Shown here in pieces: positions 1 through 10,966 of a stretch of 64,000 nucleotides of DNA. Position 1 is the first letter of the stretch, and each line of letters starts with the position of its first letter. The stretch comes from Liriodendron chinense (Eukaryota; Streptophyta; Magnoliopsida; Magnoliales; Magnoliaceae). A program made the translations under genes and the position numbers. A model generated the notes under the pieces. It was not told the DNA's origin, did not search any database, and worked only from the letters and a program-made list of their open reading frames with translations. The stretch lies in assembly GCA_003013855.2 (NCBI GenBank), contig ML058507.1, forward strand, positions 2,294,001 to 2,358,000, read 5' to 3'.

Positions 1-893
1 TAGGAACGCTGGATGGTGGATACGTTCGGGCAGAAATTTGGGCGAGTTGTGTTTCAACACGGGTAGCCAATCGAGATGTGTCTTCCATGATCCAGACCAG
101 AAGTAGATGGACTCGATCCTGGATTGCGGGTCGAAGGCACCAATGAACCTTGCGGTCCTTTGGGACTCGGTCTTAGACAATTAGTTCCATATCATCAATC
201 AATCGATCGGCCTGATAGTCAGCAACGGATCTAGAGCTTTGCTTGCAATTTTGATATTGTTAAAACAATATCTGATCATAATCACTAGGTAAAAACTTGG
301 ATTTCAACAATCGTTTCATCCTGGGCCATGTTCGAATGGGTAGTTTGTTTTGCCGAATATGGGTGGTTTGTAATTGCTCCCACCACGCAGAAGCACCGGA
401 TTTCAGTTTGTATGCAACAAGCTTTACTTGTTTATCTTCCCGCACACCCACATAATAAAAAAATCTCTCGACTTTCGCGAGCCAATCAACGAACTCTTAA
501 ATAATTAATGAACCATTAAAACAAGGAAGATCACCTTTACCTTAAGCCTCTATCATTGTAATCCGCATGTTCATCCCCTTGTGCAGGTCGTCGAGCAACG
601 ATGTCTTCCACATCTTCATCGCTGTGATCCGTATCATCGGGATTAGCCCTGCCAGGTACCAACAGTTGTGCATGACAAAATATGGGATTGTTCCATACTA
701 CGATCGATGGGGATTGTGCTTCGCCTTGGGCTTGGGGCTAGGGTAGAGCCCTCAAAATTTGCTCAAGTAAAGTGAACATTCTCTCCATGGACATCTGATT
801 CGCCTCTTGGAGAGCTTCGATCTTCTCTGCATCGAGTTGAAACCCTTGATCAATGTCAGAGAGGTGGTTGTCATTGCCATCGCTAGAAGCCAT
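1..893 (-). pseudogene. gypsy gag fragment, CRM-like copy A (runs off the left edge)
   Basis: This is the 5' internal region of a Ty3/gypsy element read on the minus strand. The gag start codon is complementary to 891-893 and follows the tRNA primer site. The N-terminal part (about 893-740) is a glutamine- and glutamate-rich coiled-coil-like segment that matches the gag start of the complete element at 55061. The piece at 451-260 carries the Retrotrans_gag signature (KLVAYKL, ASAWWEQL, RTWPRMKRLL, LPSDYDQILF). Gag forms the particle that packages element RNA. The frame is broken between these pieces, so it is not functional as read. The zinc knuckle and pol would lie beyond the left edge. Confidence 0.85.
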
Positions 894-913
894 CTTCCCG
901 AAGTTGTTCCTTT

Positions 914-924
914 CTCTGATACCA
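914..924 (-). other. primer binding site (tRNA-iMet), gypsy copy A
   Basis: The minus strand reads TGGTATCAGAG, the usual plant initiator-Met tRNA primer site. It sits three bases inside the LTR end, which fixes the direction of the element and the inner LTR boundary. Confidence 0.85.
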
Positions 925-927
925 ACT

Positions 928-1660
928 TAGGCGTAGCGTAGACGGGGTGAGGGATCAATTACCGTCTCTCTATTCACATAACTACTCCGAATCCATAGAG
1001 CTATTGAGATTCCTCAACCGATCTTCTTCGATTTCTCAAAGGAGTGCTTGAATCCACAAGCAAAGAGTATAAACTCAAAGAAAATTTTATTAAAAGATGA
1101 ATAATTGTCTCTAAAATGAATTAAAACAAGTTTATATAACCTAGGTTGTGTAAGAAAACCCCAAGATGCGTAAATTAAAAGTCCTAATTGAACTAGGAAG
1201 GAAAAACATTCAAATTAGCAAGTTTGCGCAAAAATTGGCACAACTGGTTCGTGCAAGTCAGGCACCTGCTAGACTTCAAAATAGTCTAGAGGGTTTTCTC
1301 TGAAAAGATTTGAATTTGGGCTCCCGCTGGAAGTGTGGTCAGGCGCCCGGTGGCTCGTAAAACTGTCCTGAGAGTTTAGGTAAAGATTCTACGAATTTGG
1401 GGCGCCTAGTTAAGAATGGTCTGACATCCGATGACATGGTCAGGCACCCGATGACGTGATGGTCGGGCGCCTGAAATTTGAAAATATGTCCAGCAACTAT
1501 CTAGACTATTCGGGCTCACGGTCGAGCGCCCGATGAAGTGTGGTCGGGCGCCCGACGGGGTTGGATTTTCTAAACTTTTGCGATCAACTTGTCGCTCTGT
1601 CTGGCTTCCTTCCAATGGTCCACTTACTTCATGTAGTCATCAGTAACCCCCTCTACATCA
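928..1660 (-). repeat. 5' LTR of gypsy copy A
   Basis: This 733-bp LTR is homologous to the LTRs at 42458-43064 and 55097-55768. On the minus strand it begins TGATGTAGAGGGGG, and it ends beside the primer site. It contains clusters of GGGCGCCC-type palindromes (1327-1560), a core motif at 1363-1377, TTGCGCAA near 1224 and a TATA-like stretch near 1129-1143. The outer end lies directly in a LINE reverse-transcriptase gene; the candidate 5-bp target duplication is 1661-1665, but its partner is outside the window. Confidence 0.88.
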
Positions 1661-2010
1661 CTTCTCCATGTCAAGCTTCAAAAGGATGTTAGCACTCCTT
1701 GCTTTTTTGTCGATGTCCCGAAAGACTTCTTGGGCCAAAGCAATGCTCTCTTTAATGGATCGACCTTGGAAAAATGCACCCTGCTCAACCAAGATGATCT
1801 TGGGAAGAAAGTTGTTCAACCTATCTACAATGACTTTTGAAAAGATTTTATACACACAATTACAAAAGTTAATCAGGAGAAAATCAGAGAACTTAGCAGG
1901 CGAAGAGGACTTGGGAATGAGGCAAATGAGGGTTGATGTGAAGGCTTGGTGAATATCTCCACCACGGAATAGATTAAACTCCGTTGCTTTTCCAATGTAC
2001 ATCTAACCCA
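1661..2010 (-). pseudogene. LINE (L1-type) reverse transcriptase fragment
   Basis: The minus-strand reading runs from 2002 down to 1661. It shows non-LTR retrotransposon reverse transcriptase blocks: a LICLIPK motif, then INFCNCVYKIFSKVIVDRL, then a QGAFFQGRSIKESI block and an ending LKLDMEK. The family normally continues with AYD immediately after this last motif. Here it is cut exactly at the gypsy LTR, so the rest of the enzyme should lie left of the window. The fragment has no complete catalytic domain. Confidence 0.85.
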
Positions 2011-2051
2011 ATCAAATTCATTAGCCATGACCTTGAAAATGTATACCAAAG

Positions 2052-2071
2052 TATTATTATTATTATTATTT
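2052..2071. repeat. ATT microsatellite
   Basis: A short run of ATT trinucleotides just beyond the LINE fragment. Confidence 0.9.
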
Positions 2072-2272
2072 TCAGTCTAATCTGATAAAGAGTAAGGCAT
2101 TAAGCTCACTTACGCAACTAGTATGCTTGGATATTAAATGGGATAGAATGGATCTATCACTCTTAAGCAAGTGGTTTCACAACATGTTTAACTCAATTCA
2201 TACATCATAGTTAATCTAATGCTCACCCATAAACTTAATTGTCACACTAGATCTCCTTGACCATCTCATGAC

Positions 2273-3033
2273 TAGAGCTGGGCACAAACCAAGCCATCTC
2301 GAAAGGTCAGCTTGGATTGGTTTGAAAAAGCTTGGCTTGGATTAGTTCGGAGAGAAACTCAAACCAAACCAAGCCTCGGAGTCGAGCTCGTTTAAAAAAA
2401 TAAACCAAGCTCAAACTAGGGTAGTACCGGCTCGGCTTGGCTTGAAGCTCGGTTTGATTCGGCTCATAGATTGTAAGCACACTACTTCCTATGGTGTGAT
2501 CCACTTAAGCTTTGGATATGATTCCATTTTGGGATCATGTCCTAAAATGATATGTAAAATCGGATGGACGGCGTGGGATAATACATATACATGATGACGA
2601 GGATAATACATAATACATATACATGAATGCACACTATTTCCTTGCACTTGTAAAATTATGCTTGTGTACTTTTATTTGGAAAAGGCTCTTATATGTCTAT
2701 TTTGAAGTTGCACTCTTCTAGAGGATATTAAACATCATGTAGTAACTAGTAAGATACTTTTCTATTTTTTTCTAACTTTTTAAATTCTTTTCTATTTAAA
2801 CAAACAAACAAACAAAAGGGCCGCCGCCTATTTGAACTTGGCCCAGCCCGGTTTGAAGTTTTTGACCAACTCGATCTTGGCTTGAACCAGATTTTTCTGG
2901 AGCAAACCGAACTCGGGTCACATTGGTCAGCCCGAAACCAAAACTAAGCCAATCCACAAACTGGGGTGACACAAAAACAAGCCAAATCAAACTAGGGCTA
3001 ACTCGGCCTGACCCGAACCGTTGCCCATCTCTA
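2273..3033. mobile_element. hAT-type non-autonomous element (MITE)
   Basis: The ends are imperfect inverted repeats (TAGAGCTGGGCA on the left, TGCCCATCTCTA on the right) flanked by a perfect 8-bp duplication CTCATGAC at 2265-2272 and 3034-3041. An 8-bp duplication with TAGRG-type ends is typical of the hAT superfamily. The 761-bp interior has no transposase; both arms are rich in GGCTTGG/CCAAGCC words. The middle (about 2500-2600) resembles the core of the MITE at 3163. Confidence 0.85.
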
Positions 3034-3162
3034 CTCATGACTTATCTTTGATGCTAAATATAGTCTTGCAGGACGACTAAGATGGGTACTATACCAGTAA
3101 TATCCCAATGATGCTTCACAAGATCTCATCCTAATCTCCTCATAGACAAAGGGGGAAGTAAC

Positions 3163-3682
3163 GGGAGCGGGTTAGGTGAGACCTCAGATCCACCTAGGTG
3201 GGTGGGACCCCTGACTCCAGGGCTCACAGTGATGTATGTGTATTATATCCACACCGTCCAACCATTTTAAAAGCTCATTTTATGGTATGATACCAAAAAT
3301 GAATCTGACTCAAACCTTAGGTGGACCACACCACAAAAACAGTCATGATTGAATCGCTACCATTGAAAACTTCATCGATTTTCACTAGATTCGACCGGAA
3401 TGTTTATTTTCCATCCAACCTGTTGATAAGGTCACAAACACCTAGATGAAGAGACCACATAAATATCATCTTGATCCAAAGCTTTTGTGGCCCACAGGAA
3501 GCTTTTAATAGTCAATCACCCATCTGGAATTTGGAATTGCTTCATTTTTTAGATCATGCCCTAAAATGATGTTTCAAGCGGATGTATGGCATGGATGTAG
3601 TCACATACATCACAGTGGCCCCAGAGTCAGGGGTCCCACCCACCTCGATCGGTGGATCCGGGGTCTCACCTTATCCGCTCCC
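3163..3682. mobile_element. Mutator-type MITE, copy 1
   Basis: This 520-bp element has long inverted repeats starting GGGAGCGG and ending CCGCTCCC. They extend about 50 bp and include GGTGGGTGGGACCC on one side and its complement on the other. A 9-bp duplication GGAAGTAAC flanks it at 3154-3162 and 3683-3691. A 9-bp duplication with long TIRs fits the Mutator superfamily. There is no transposase. A related copy lies at 11704-12221. Confidence 0.88.
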
Positions 3683-4221
3683 GGAAGTAACACTCACAAT
3701 GTCTACACTGTGCGAGAGGTGGACTAGGCCTTCAATTATAACGACAATAATTGATAACATTCATAGTATTGACCAAATCAAGAATCATTTTATCATCACC
3801 ATGATACAATGTCCAAATCAAGAGTAATTTTATCATCACCATGATAAAATGCATGATTCAACGTACATCCACGCAAACCTGTGCATATGTGTCCAATGGG
3901 TCTAATAGGCTAGCTACACATAATGTAACATCCATTTGGTAGAAAATAATGCTTATATCTTGTGCCTCAAAAATCAGGTTGTTTCACTCTTAAAATCAAA
4001 ATTTTGATTGTTTCCCTCTTTGGAATGTTGTAGCTCACCCAAGATGTAGAATGACATCATTTCGGCCTAAAAGATTTTAATAGTATGGTCCCCTCAGTGA
4101 AAAGCCGGTACCATATAGACATATTTCATATTAACATGTGTGTCTTCATGTGGATGGACGGGATTCCTGTACCATGAGGAATTAGGCATTGTACTCTCCA
4201 TTCTATGTGTGAGAATTTCAA

Positions 4222-4350
4222 AGGGAGAACTTTACCCTTTTTTTTTTTTAATAAATACTTTATATATTAACTGTTTTTCTTTACAGCCTCATTCGGGCAG
4301 GCCTGCAACACAAAAACAAAACCACCAGCCGGCCTATCATATAAACTAAA
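4222..4350 (-). mobile_element. LINE-type 3' tail fragment
   Basis: A T-run on the plus strand (polyA tail of a minus-strand copy) is followed by sequence ending in GGCCTATCATATA. The same tail signature occurs at 19532, 21530 and 56027. I could not find a target duplication. Confidence 0.5.
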
Positions 4351-4781
4351 AGGCTCACCCAAAACACTACTCACCTCATCCGAATAGGATTAGCGACTGA
4401 GGCCCTTGAATAGGATTAGCGAACTTCATTCGCTTGGTTTAATTTATCCTATTTATCACTAAGAAAAAGTACCATGCTTTCAAGAAAATAATGATATTCT
4501 TGAGATTTTATACGTGTGATCATTTCATTTAGTTATACGTGTCATAAGTCCAACCGTTAAGTGGGGTCTACATGTGCGACTGAGGTTCACATGATGGTAG
4601 AGTGATGATGATGTGGAAAGATGTATGATGGTACATGTATCAGGCTTTTGAAGTTCATGTACAAAAAGACATTTTCTACCAGTGGGAGGTGAGATGGCTT
4701 ACATGCAGGTGAAAAAGCTCATAGTCACAAATTCTTTATGAAACTCTTATCTAAAGAAACCAAAGGGTACTCATGCCCAAG

Positions 4782-5313
4782 TGATGCAGGGAGGATGTGG
4801 TAGGTCGATCACCAGCTTCCTAACCGATTGTTTATCGAATCCACGAGAAGAATAAAAAAATAAAAGAGTAAATTAACTCCGAATAATTGTTTTTGATAGA
4901 TTCAATGAATAGAAATGGAATTACAATGCATATAAATAGGAAACTAAACCCTAAGTAAAGTACCAGACTCCAACTCAAACTCAAACTCCTAGAAAACGCA
5001 ACTTACTATAAATAGTAAACTTACTATTTATAGAAGTCGTTCAATCCTACTAGAACTCATAGAAGTCGTTCAATCCTACTAGAACTCTTGGTTTTCGGCC
5101 AAAAATAGAAAGTTATGAAACGGGCCCAACCATGTTGTTCTATTAAATATTCTAAGCCCTTTTCATGTTGGGCACTAACTCTAAAACCTTACAGATCCAA
5201 AGTATGATCGAATTAAAACTTACTATAAATAGTAAAGCTGAAAATAAGCTAGTCTAATGACCGTCGATATGGTCGAATCTTGCGATTCCAGCATGGGCAA
5301 CCCGACGTAGCTG
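4782..5313 (-). repeat. truncated 3' LTR of the deleted gypsy element
   Basis: Homologous to the inner part of the LTR at 7692-8377 up to the shared GTAGCTGA/ATAGCTGA word near 5312. It contains an extra tandem copy of a 29-bp segment (about 5029-5092) that is single in the other LTR (7942-7975). Confidence 0.82.
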
Positions 5314-5740
5314 AAGGTGCTTGGTTCATTAAACGCATGAAGGTGCTTGGTGCGTTGGTTAGACCGAAAGGAATAACCAACCACTCATATAGCCCTTCCT
5401 TGGTCTTGAAGGCTGTTTTCCACTCATCACCTGGCCTAATACGGATTTGATGGTATCCACTCTGTAAGTTCAGTTTGGAGAACACCTTGGAGCCCTCGAG
5501 CATGTCAAGTATGTCATCCAACCGCGGTATTGAAAATCGATATTTAACTATTATTTTATTGATCGTGCGGTTATCGATACACATGCGCCAAGTTTCATTT
5601 TTCTTTGGGGTAAATAGTGTCGGAACGGCACACGGGCTCATGCTCACTTTGATGAGACCCTTACGGATCAGTTCCTCCACTTGTCCTTGTAGAATTTCAT
5701 ACTCTTTCGAACTCATCCGATAGTGTGGTCGGTTGGGCAA
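5314..5740 (-). pseudogene. gypsy reverse transcriptase, N-terminal part
   Basis: The minus-strand reading shows a typical Ty3/gypsy polymerase start: SPCAVPTLFTPKK, WRMCIDNRTINK, a PRLDDILDMLEG block, LNLQSGYHQIRI and EWLVIPFGLTNAPSTFMRLMNQ. The deletion junction falls directly after MNQ, so the catalytic YxDD box is absent. The following codons are LTR sequence. The enzyme cannot be functional. Confidence 0.88.
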
Positions 5741-5824
5741 ACTGGACCCTGGGACAAGGTCGATGTGATGTTGTATGTTTCACATGGGAGGCAAATCATC
5801 AGGTAAATCTCTAGGCCAAATACT

Positions 5825-6360
5825 TCAGAATTCGTCTAGCAATGGTTTAAAGCGTTGAGTAATATTAGAGGATCCTGACTCCTCGCCTTTTACCACAACG
5901 ACATATATTTCGCCCATTTCCTTTGATTCTTTAACAAACTTGTTAATAGTAAGGAGAGAGTTCCCCTTCACTTTAGAAGCTCCAGGGTGTTTCTTTGATG
6001 TCATAGGGGCCAAAACAATTTTTCGACCATCCTTGGTGAACATGTATATGTTTTTCCGTCCGCCGTGTGTCACATCTCGACCCGATTGCCATGGCCACCC
6101 GAGTAACATATGGCAGGCTTCCATGTCAACCACATCACAGATGACCTCGTCCTTATAGCTTTTACCAATGGAAAATGAGATAATGTATTGATGAGTTACC
6201 TTTGTCTTGTTCACCTTCTTGATCTAACCGATCGAGTAAGGGGTAGGGTGCTTCGTCATAGGCAGATGTAACTTATCCACCATAATCTTCGAGACAATAT
6301 TTTTGTTACTCCCACTGTCTATGATTACATCACAGATTTTGCCCTGCACGGTGCACTTTG
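5825..6360 (-). pseudogene. gypsy aspartic protease region
   Basis: The minus-strand ORF carries SIGKSYKDEVICDVVDMEACHMLLGWPWQ, the retropepsin C-terminal part usual in plant gypsy polyproteins. The sequence at 6300-6360 reads as the region around the active-site aspartate (CDVIIDS-like), but in a broken frame. Protease would cut Gag-Pol. Confidence 0.75.
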
Positions 6361-6415
6361 TGCAGAAGATATTATGTCGTTGTGGGTGCACTTTCCTCTT
6401 AGGAGCGTAAAGTAG

Positions 6416-7680
6416 TCATCTCACTACTAGCGATTTCCCATGATCTTCAGTCAGCCAATCTACATGTTCCGTGTCCCCTTCTTTGGCTTGTTCCAATTCA
6501 GGGTTGTCTTCCATTACTTCACCTTCCACGCCACCTTCATCTGTAGTTAAGTGGGCTGTAAGGCGTCGAGGGCAAGCACTCGACCAGTGACCTGGTTGGC
6601 CACAGCGAAGACAATGGTCTGGCCTTGGCCGACCATATAGGTTGGGGATCCTGCTAGTACCCGCTGTAGTGGGAGTTGCATGTTGAGACCTTGAGGGACA
6701 GCTTCCCCAGTCCCAGTTCGTGACCGTAGGAGCTTGAGGACGCCCTCCTATAGGTTCATTGCCTTTGGCTAACGTTCTATCATGAGTGGGTCCGGTGATG
6801 GAATTCCGTGTTGCCAGATAGGGTTGAGCAGGGGGCCGCGACAACTGTGTTTCTGCCCAGGGTGGTCAATTGGTTGGCTTCATTCAACGTCCAGATTGGA
6901 TGCATCTGGACCCGATCCTAGATTGCAAATCGCAACTCACCAATGAACTGCGATACTTGTTGTGCCTCTGATTCCGATAAATTATTCTGTGTATCCAATC
7001 GCTGGAATTCTTCAAGATATTCAGCTACAGTTCGATTTCCCTCAGTCGCTAAGGAGGAATCAAGCCTTAAGAAGCTGTCTCATCCGAGGCCATGTTCGGA
7101 TGGGTGTCTTATTCTGACGGGTGCGGAAAACTTGTAGGTTTTTCCACCATGTTGAAGCACCGAATTTTAATTTATATGCAATTAGTTTTACCTTCTTGTC
7201 GTTCGGCGCTTCCATATAGTCAAAGTATCGTTCGACCTTTGCCAGCCAGTCGAGGAACTTCTCTATTCGAAGTAGGCCATTAAAGCTGGGAAGATCAGCT
7301 TCGCCCTGATAATCTAGTTCTGCTCGTTCCACACGCTCATTCCCTAGAGCAGGTCGTCGTACCAAAATGTCTTCGACCTCGTCATTGTTTGGTTCTGATT
7401 CATCTGGTGTAGCCCTACGATTATCCACCTAGGGTGCTTTACGAACTACAAGATTGTCCCGTATAGCAAGTGTTAGTGGTTGTTGGTCGCCTTAGGTTCG
7501 GGGCGGAGCTAGCGATGTTGCAATCTGGTCGAAAGTTGCCTGTATACCTTGCAGGATCAACCGGTTCTCCTGTTGCTCTGCTTTGAAAGCTGTCACCATT
7601 AGATAGTCCCTTGGAGCATCGTCCTTAAGATGAGGATCCAACCCTTCATTAAAAGTCATTGTCCTAAGGAAGAAACCTCT
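6416..7680 (-). pseudogene. gypsy gag with CCHC zinc knuckle, in pieces
   Basis: Three minus-strand blocks together make a gag gene. 7672-7492 is the N-terminal helical part. 7428-7060 is the Retrotrans_gag core (PSFNGLLRIEKFLDWLAKVE, YKLKFGASTWWKNL, RTWPRMRQLL). 6844-6416 ends in the zinc knuckle CLRCGQPGHWSSACP, a CX2CX4HX4C nucleic-acid-binding motif. Frameshifts or stops separate the blocks. Confidence 0.85.
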
Positions 7681-7691
7681 CTCTGATACCA
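7681..7691 (-). other. primer binding site (tRNA-iMet)
   Basis: The minus strand reads TGGTATCAGAG immediately inside the 5' LTR. Confidence 0.85.
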
Positions 7692-8377
7692 TAGACGCAG
7701 GGAGGACGTGGTAGGTCGATCACCGTCTCCCTAACCAATTGTTTCTCGAATCCACGAAAAGAAATAAAAGAATAAAAGAGAAAATTAATTTCGAATAATT
7801 ATTTTTGATAGATTCAATGAATAGAAACAGAATTACAATGCATATAAATAGGAAACTAAACCCTATGTAAAGTACCAAACTCCAACTCAAACTCAAACTC
7901 CTAAAAAACATAACTTACTATAAATAGTAAACTTACTATTTATAGAAGTCGTTCAATCCTACTAGAACTCTTGGTTTTCGGCCAAAAATAGAAAGTTATT
8001 AAATGGGCCCAACCATGTTGTTCTACTAAATATTCTAAGCCCTTTTCATGTTGGGCACTAACTCTAAAACCCTACAGATCCAAAGTTATGATCGAATTAA
8101 AACTTACTATAAATAGTAAAACTAAAAATAAACTAGCCTAATGACCGCCGATGTGGTTGAATCTTGCGATTCCGGCATGGGCAACCCCGCATAGCTGAGT
8201 TGGGTGGCTAAAGTAGCTTGAGCTACCTCAAATTATATATTATATGTCCAGAAACTCATTTTGGATTGCAAGATACGACTGGTTTACGGTAATGACGGTC
8301 CGGATCACTTTCGACCCCAACCAGTCTTCTTTTGGTCCATTTGGGCCATGAAATAATTAGCGACCTGTTCTACATCA
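7692..8377 (-). repeat. 5' LTR of the deleted gypsy element
   Basis: A 686-bp LTR that begins TGATGTAG on the minus strand. It carries repeated self-complementary ACTATAAATAGT/ACTATTTATAGT words (7920-7945 and 8105-8120). Its 3' end resembles that of the LTR at 62287-63013, so the two elements are related. Confidence 0.85.
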
Positions 8378-8382
8378 CCAAG

Positions 8383-10650
8383 CCAAAGGGTAATCAAACA
8401 AGAACCTCCCAACAACCAACCATTCCCACGGTTTCAATGAAATTCCTTCTTCCTCCTTTGTAAAGACGAGCTCGGGCCCCAGCTCCATCATCTTCACAGC
8501 CTAAATGGGATTTGCACCTTAGAGCACATTGGGGGCAAAGGTCGATTTCAAAATATATGAAAAGACCCGCTCCCCAGTTTTGCCAAATCTAGCAAACGCG
8601 CTTTCCAAATGCTTGAAACATCCTTCTCCACGTCTACAGGCCTTCACAACTTGTTCATTATCCTTTCCACACTTCCCCAGTTGAAATGAAGTCTTAAATG
8701 AAATCATCATATATTAAAAATATGTTGATTATTCTAGCATGAAATTGAAGTTTTCCAAGCCACACACATACAAGGGAGCCTGTTTACACAACGTGCATGT
8801 GTCAAACTGGCATACGTATGTGCAGTCTTTATTTCTTTCTTTTTAGAGGAAAATATTATTCACATAAAACTGGGCCTTACAGCCGATACTTACATTGGGA
8901 CGACCCCTAGGCAACCAAGAAGAAAGTTCAGGTCCGCCATATTCCGAAGACATCCCTATATACACTAATTAGGGTTATTGGTCTCTGTAATGTTTCCCAG
9001 CCCCACCCGATTAAGAAATAGGTGGCCATGGGTGGATTGGGGGAGGTCCAAAATGGCCTGAAATGCAATCGAATCCATCCATTAAGTGGGCACGACAATG
9101 TAAATGTTCTTATTTGTCAAGAACCCAACTCGAAACCTAGATTCAAAGACCAAGTTGAATCTTGGTCTGGGTCTTGAAAAACGGGACCTGGGTTCAAAAA
9201 AGATTCAGACCCCTTAGCACGGGTATGTGTACTATAGGACTGGACCAGAACCTAATCCGTTGACAGCCAATCTCAAGGAATGAATGGTTGAAAGATTAAG
9301 TGCGAACCTTTGAGCACAAAGTGAAAAAGGGTTTTTTATCACAAAAGGAGGAAGAAGAAAAGAGAGATGTTCACATAAAACGTTACATATGCTCTTTCCC
9401 CATCAAGTCACTTGTGTTGACATGTGTGGAAGATCCGAGCCATGTGAAATATAGAACACATTGTAAGGATCACCTGTAGTGAAAAATCAGGATGGTCCAC
9501 TCATAAGGTAATCTACACCGTCAAAATCAATGGACAGCGGATGGTCGAAGTCAAATGCAGGTACGACGGGCCTAATGAGTGGATTAGTACAATTGTTGGC
9601 ACGGGTTATACTTATTATGTGGTCCATGTTTTGAACAGATCAGATGCTTCACACAAGTGACAGGTGGAGAAAAATAAAAGCTTTGAACGTGGAAGTTCAC
9701 ATGCAACGTTTGTACGGGGACATTCCAAAAGAGGAGATTGTATTAGCCATGAAAATCACCTCACGATATCTTGTCGGCAAGTGATTAGATTTCTTTAGAT
9801 GAGAGGCAATTTGCCACATATGATAGAGTGGTTTTTGGCCAGTCGCGACTGATAATTATACACCATGCATTGTTCCATGGGCCCACATGTAGTGTTTGTC
9901 AGATGGCCAGAGCCGTCCATATGATGTTTATACGCAATCCAAACCATTTATAAGGTTATTTCACACAAATATTTGCCTGCTCCGATACTTTTATGGCCCC
10001 ATGATAGTTTCAATGGTGAGCGTTGGATCACCATTGTTTCTTGTCGTTCATTTCAAATAGTATAGATTCCAAATTACTAAATTCCTTTTAGAAAAAAGTT
10101 GGGTATGAAAGTCTGATGCATGATTTTGAACGAGAGAAAGAAGCAAGGAATCCTGGCCCGCTTGAATTTTGGATCCAAATAAATATTGAAATGTTGTCCT
10201 ATCATGAGCTTCCAAAACTGATGGCGGAATTGGATCACAGACATCTCGGTGGATCCCACAGCTTCATGGGCACAGGAAATTCGCACCCATGATTGGGATT
10301 GTTGTGTTTGGATGTTGACAAAATTGTTCATTCTTAGGGAATTATCCTGACCTTAGATTGATCGAATTTAATGTGGACCTTGATAATCTTTTATCAATTT
10401 CAATAACAGATGGTTAGGAGCATTTGTTCAACATGATCTTTCACAACCAAGTGACCCATCAACAGTACTATTAAGTAGACAAATGCCCACTTGCTAGCCT
10501 AGTTGGAAGATGCCTTGGTGTTTCAAGAGCATGTTTCAGATTCTAATACTAAGGAGACACTAATTGCAACGGTTGATGCATTATGTGACTAACAGTGTAG
10601 GTACATTGTGCAGCTGACAAGATGGGTGCATTGCATGACTAAAAAAAAAA
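8383..10650. other. no gene recognised
   Basis: A broken minus-strand reading at 8710-8519 and its continuation towards 8383 have no family I recognise. 8830-8940 faintly resembles a LINE tail. The rest looks like AT-rich intergenic DNA. Confidence 0.5.
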
Positions 10651-10668
10651 AAAGTAAATAGATGATCC

Positions 10669-10966
10669 AATGATGGAATGACTGGCCTTGGAGACTGGGT
10701 TTTAAGTAATGTCCAATAGAAATCGTGCTGCTCAAGCTAAGTGACAGGTCTTTTCTCATGTGGCTAAGCTACTTTCTCCTCTTTCCATCCCTTGTGTGGA
10801 TAGCTAGCTTGATTTTTGTGGAGCTATACTTGTCTCTTTAGTTTGGCAATTTCTATATGATAGGTGGGGCCGGTTTCTTTTATTGGAGCCTCCGTGAATA
10901 GATGTACATCTTTTTTGCCCGATTCAATGTAATTATAAGCCGTGTGCTCCACCTTTCCCTTAAAAG
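10669..10966 (+). mobile_element. 5'-truncated LINE insertion with 17-bp target duplication
   Basis: The 298-bp insert is flanked by a 17-bp direct repeat reading AGTAAATAGATGATCC plus one base (10652-10668 and 10967-10983). Near its start the plus strand reads RNRAAQAK, a decayed form of the RNxAADxLAK end of a LINE RNase H domain. The remainder looks like the 3' untranslated region. The long direct repeat and 5' truncation are the marks of target-primed reverse transcription. Confidence 0.75.

Larger units (their letters stand above)
4782..8377 (-). mobile_element. internally deleted Ty3/gypsy element
   Basis: A 3.6-kb element flanked by the perfect 5-bp duplication CCAAG (4777-4781 and 8378-8382). 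On the minus strand it carries 5' LTR, primer site, gag, protease and the start of reverse transcriptase, then jumps straight into a truncated 3' LTR. RNase H, integrase and roughly the first 180 bp of the 3' LTR are missing. It can no longer move on its own. The intact target duplication shows the deletion happened after insertion. Confidence 0.88.

Noticed and set aside
4740..8395. A longer target duplication involving CCAAAGGGTA on both flanks of the deleted gypsy element
   Set aside because: The copies lie at different distances from the LTR ends and LTR elements make 4-6 bp duplications; CCAAG alone fits. Kept only as a remark.
8383..8710. Minus-strand reading with FKTSFQLGKCGKDNEQ and KEEEGISLKPWEWLVVG-like words
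   Set aside because: Looks protein-like, but no family was recognised, stops interrupt it, and similar continuation was not found left of 4777. Not enough for a gene call.
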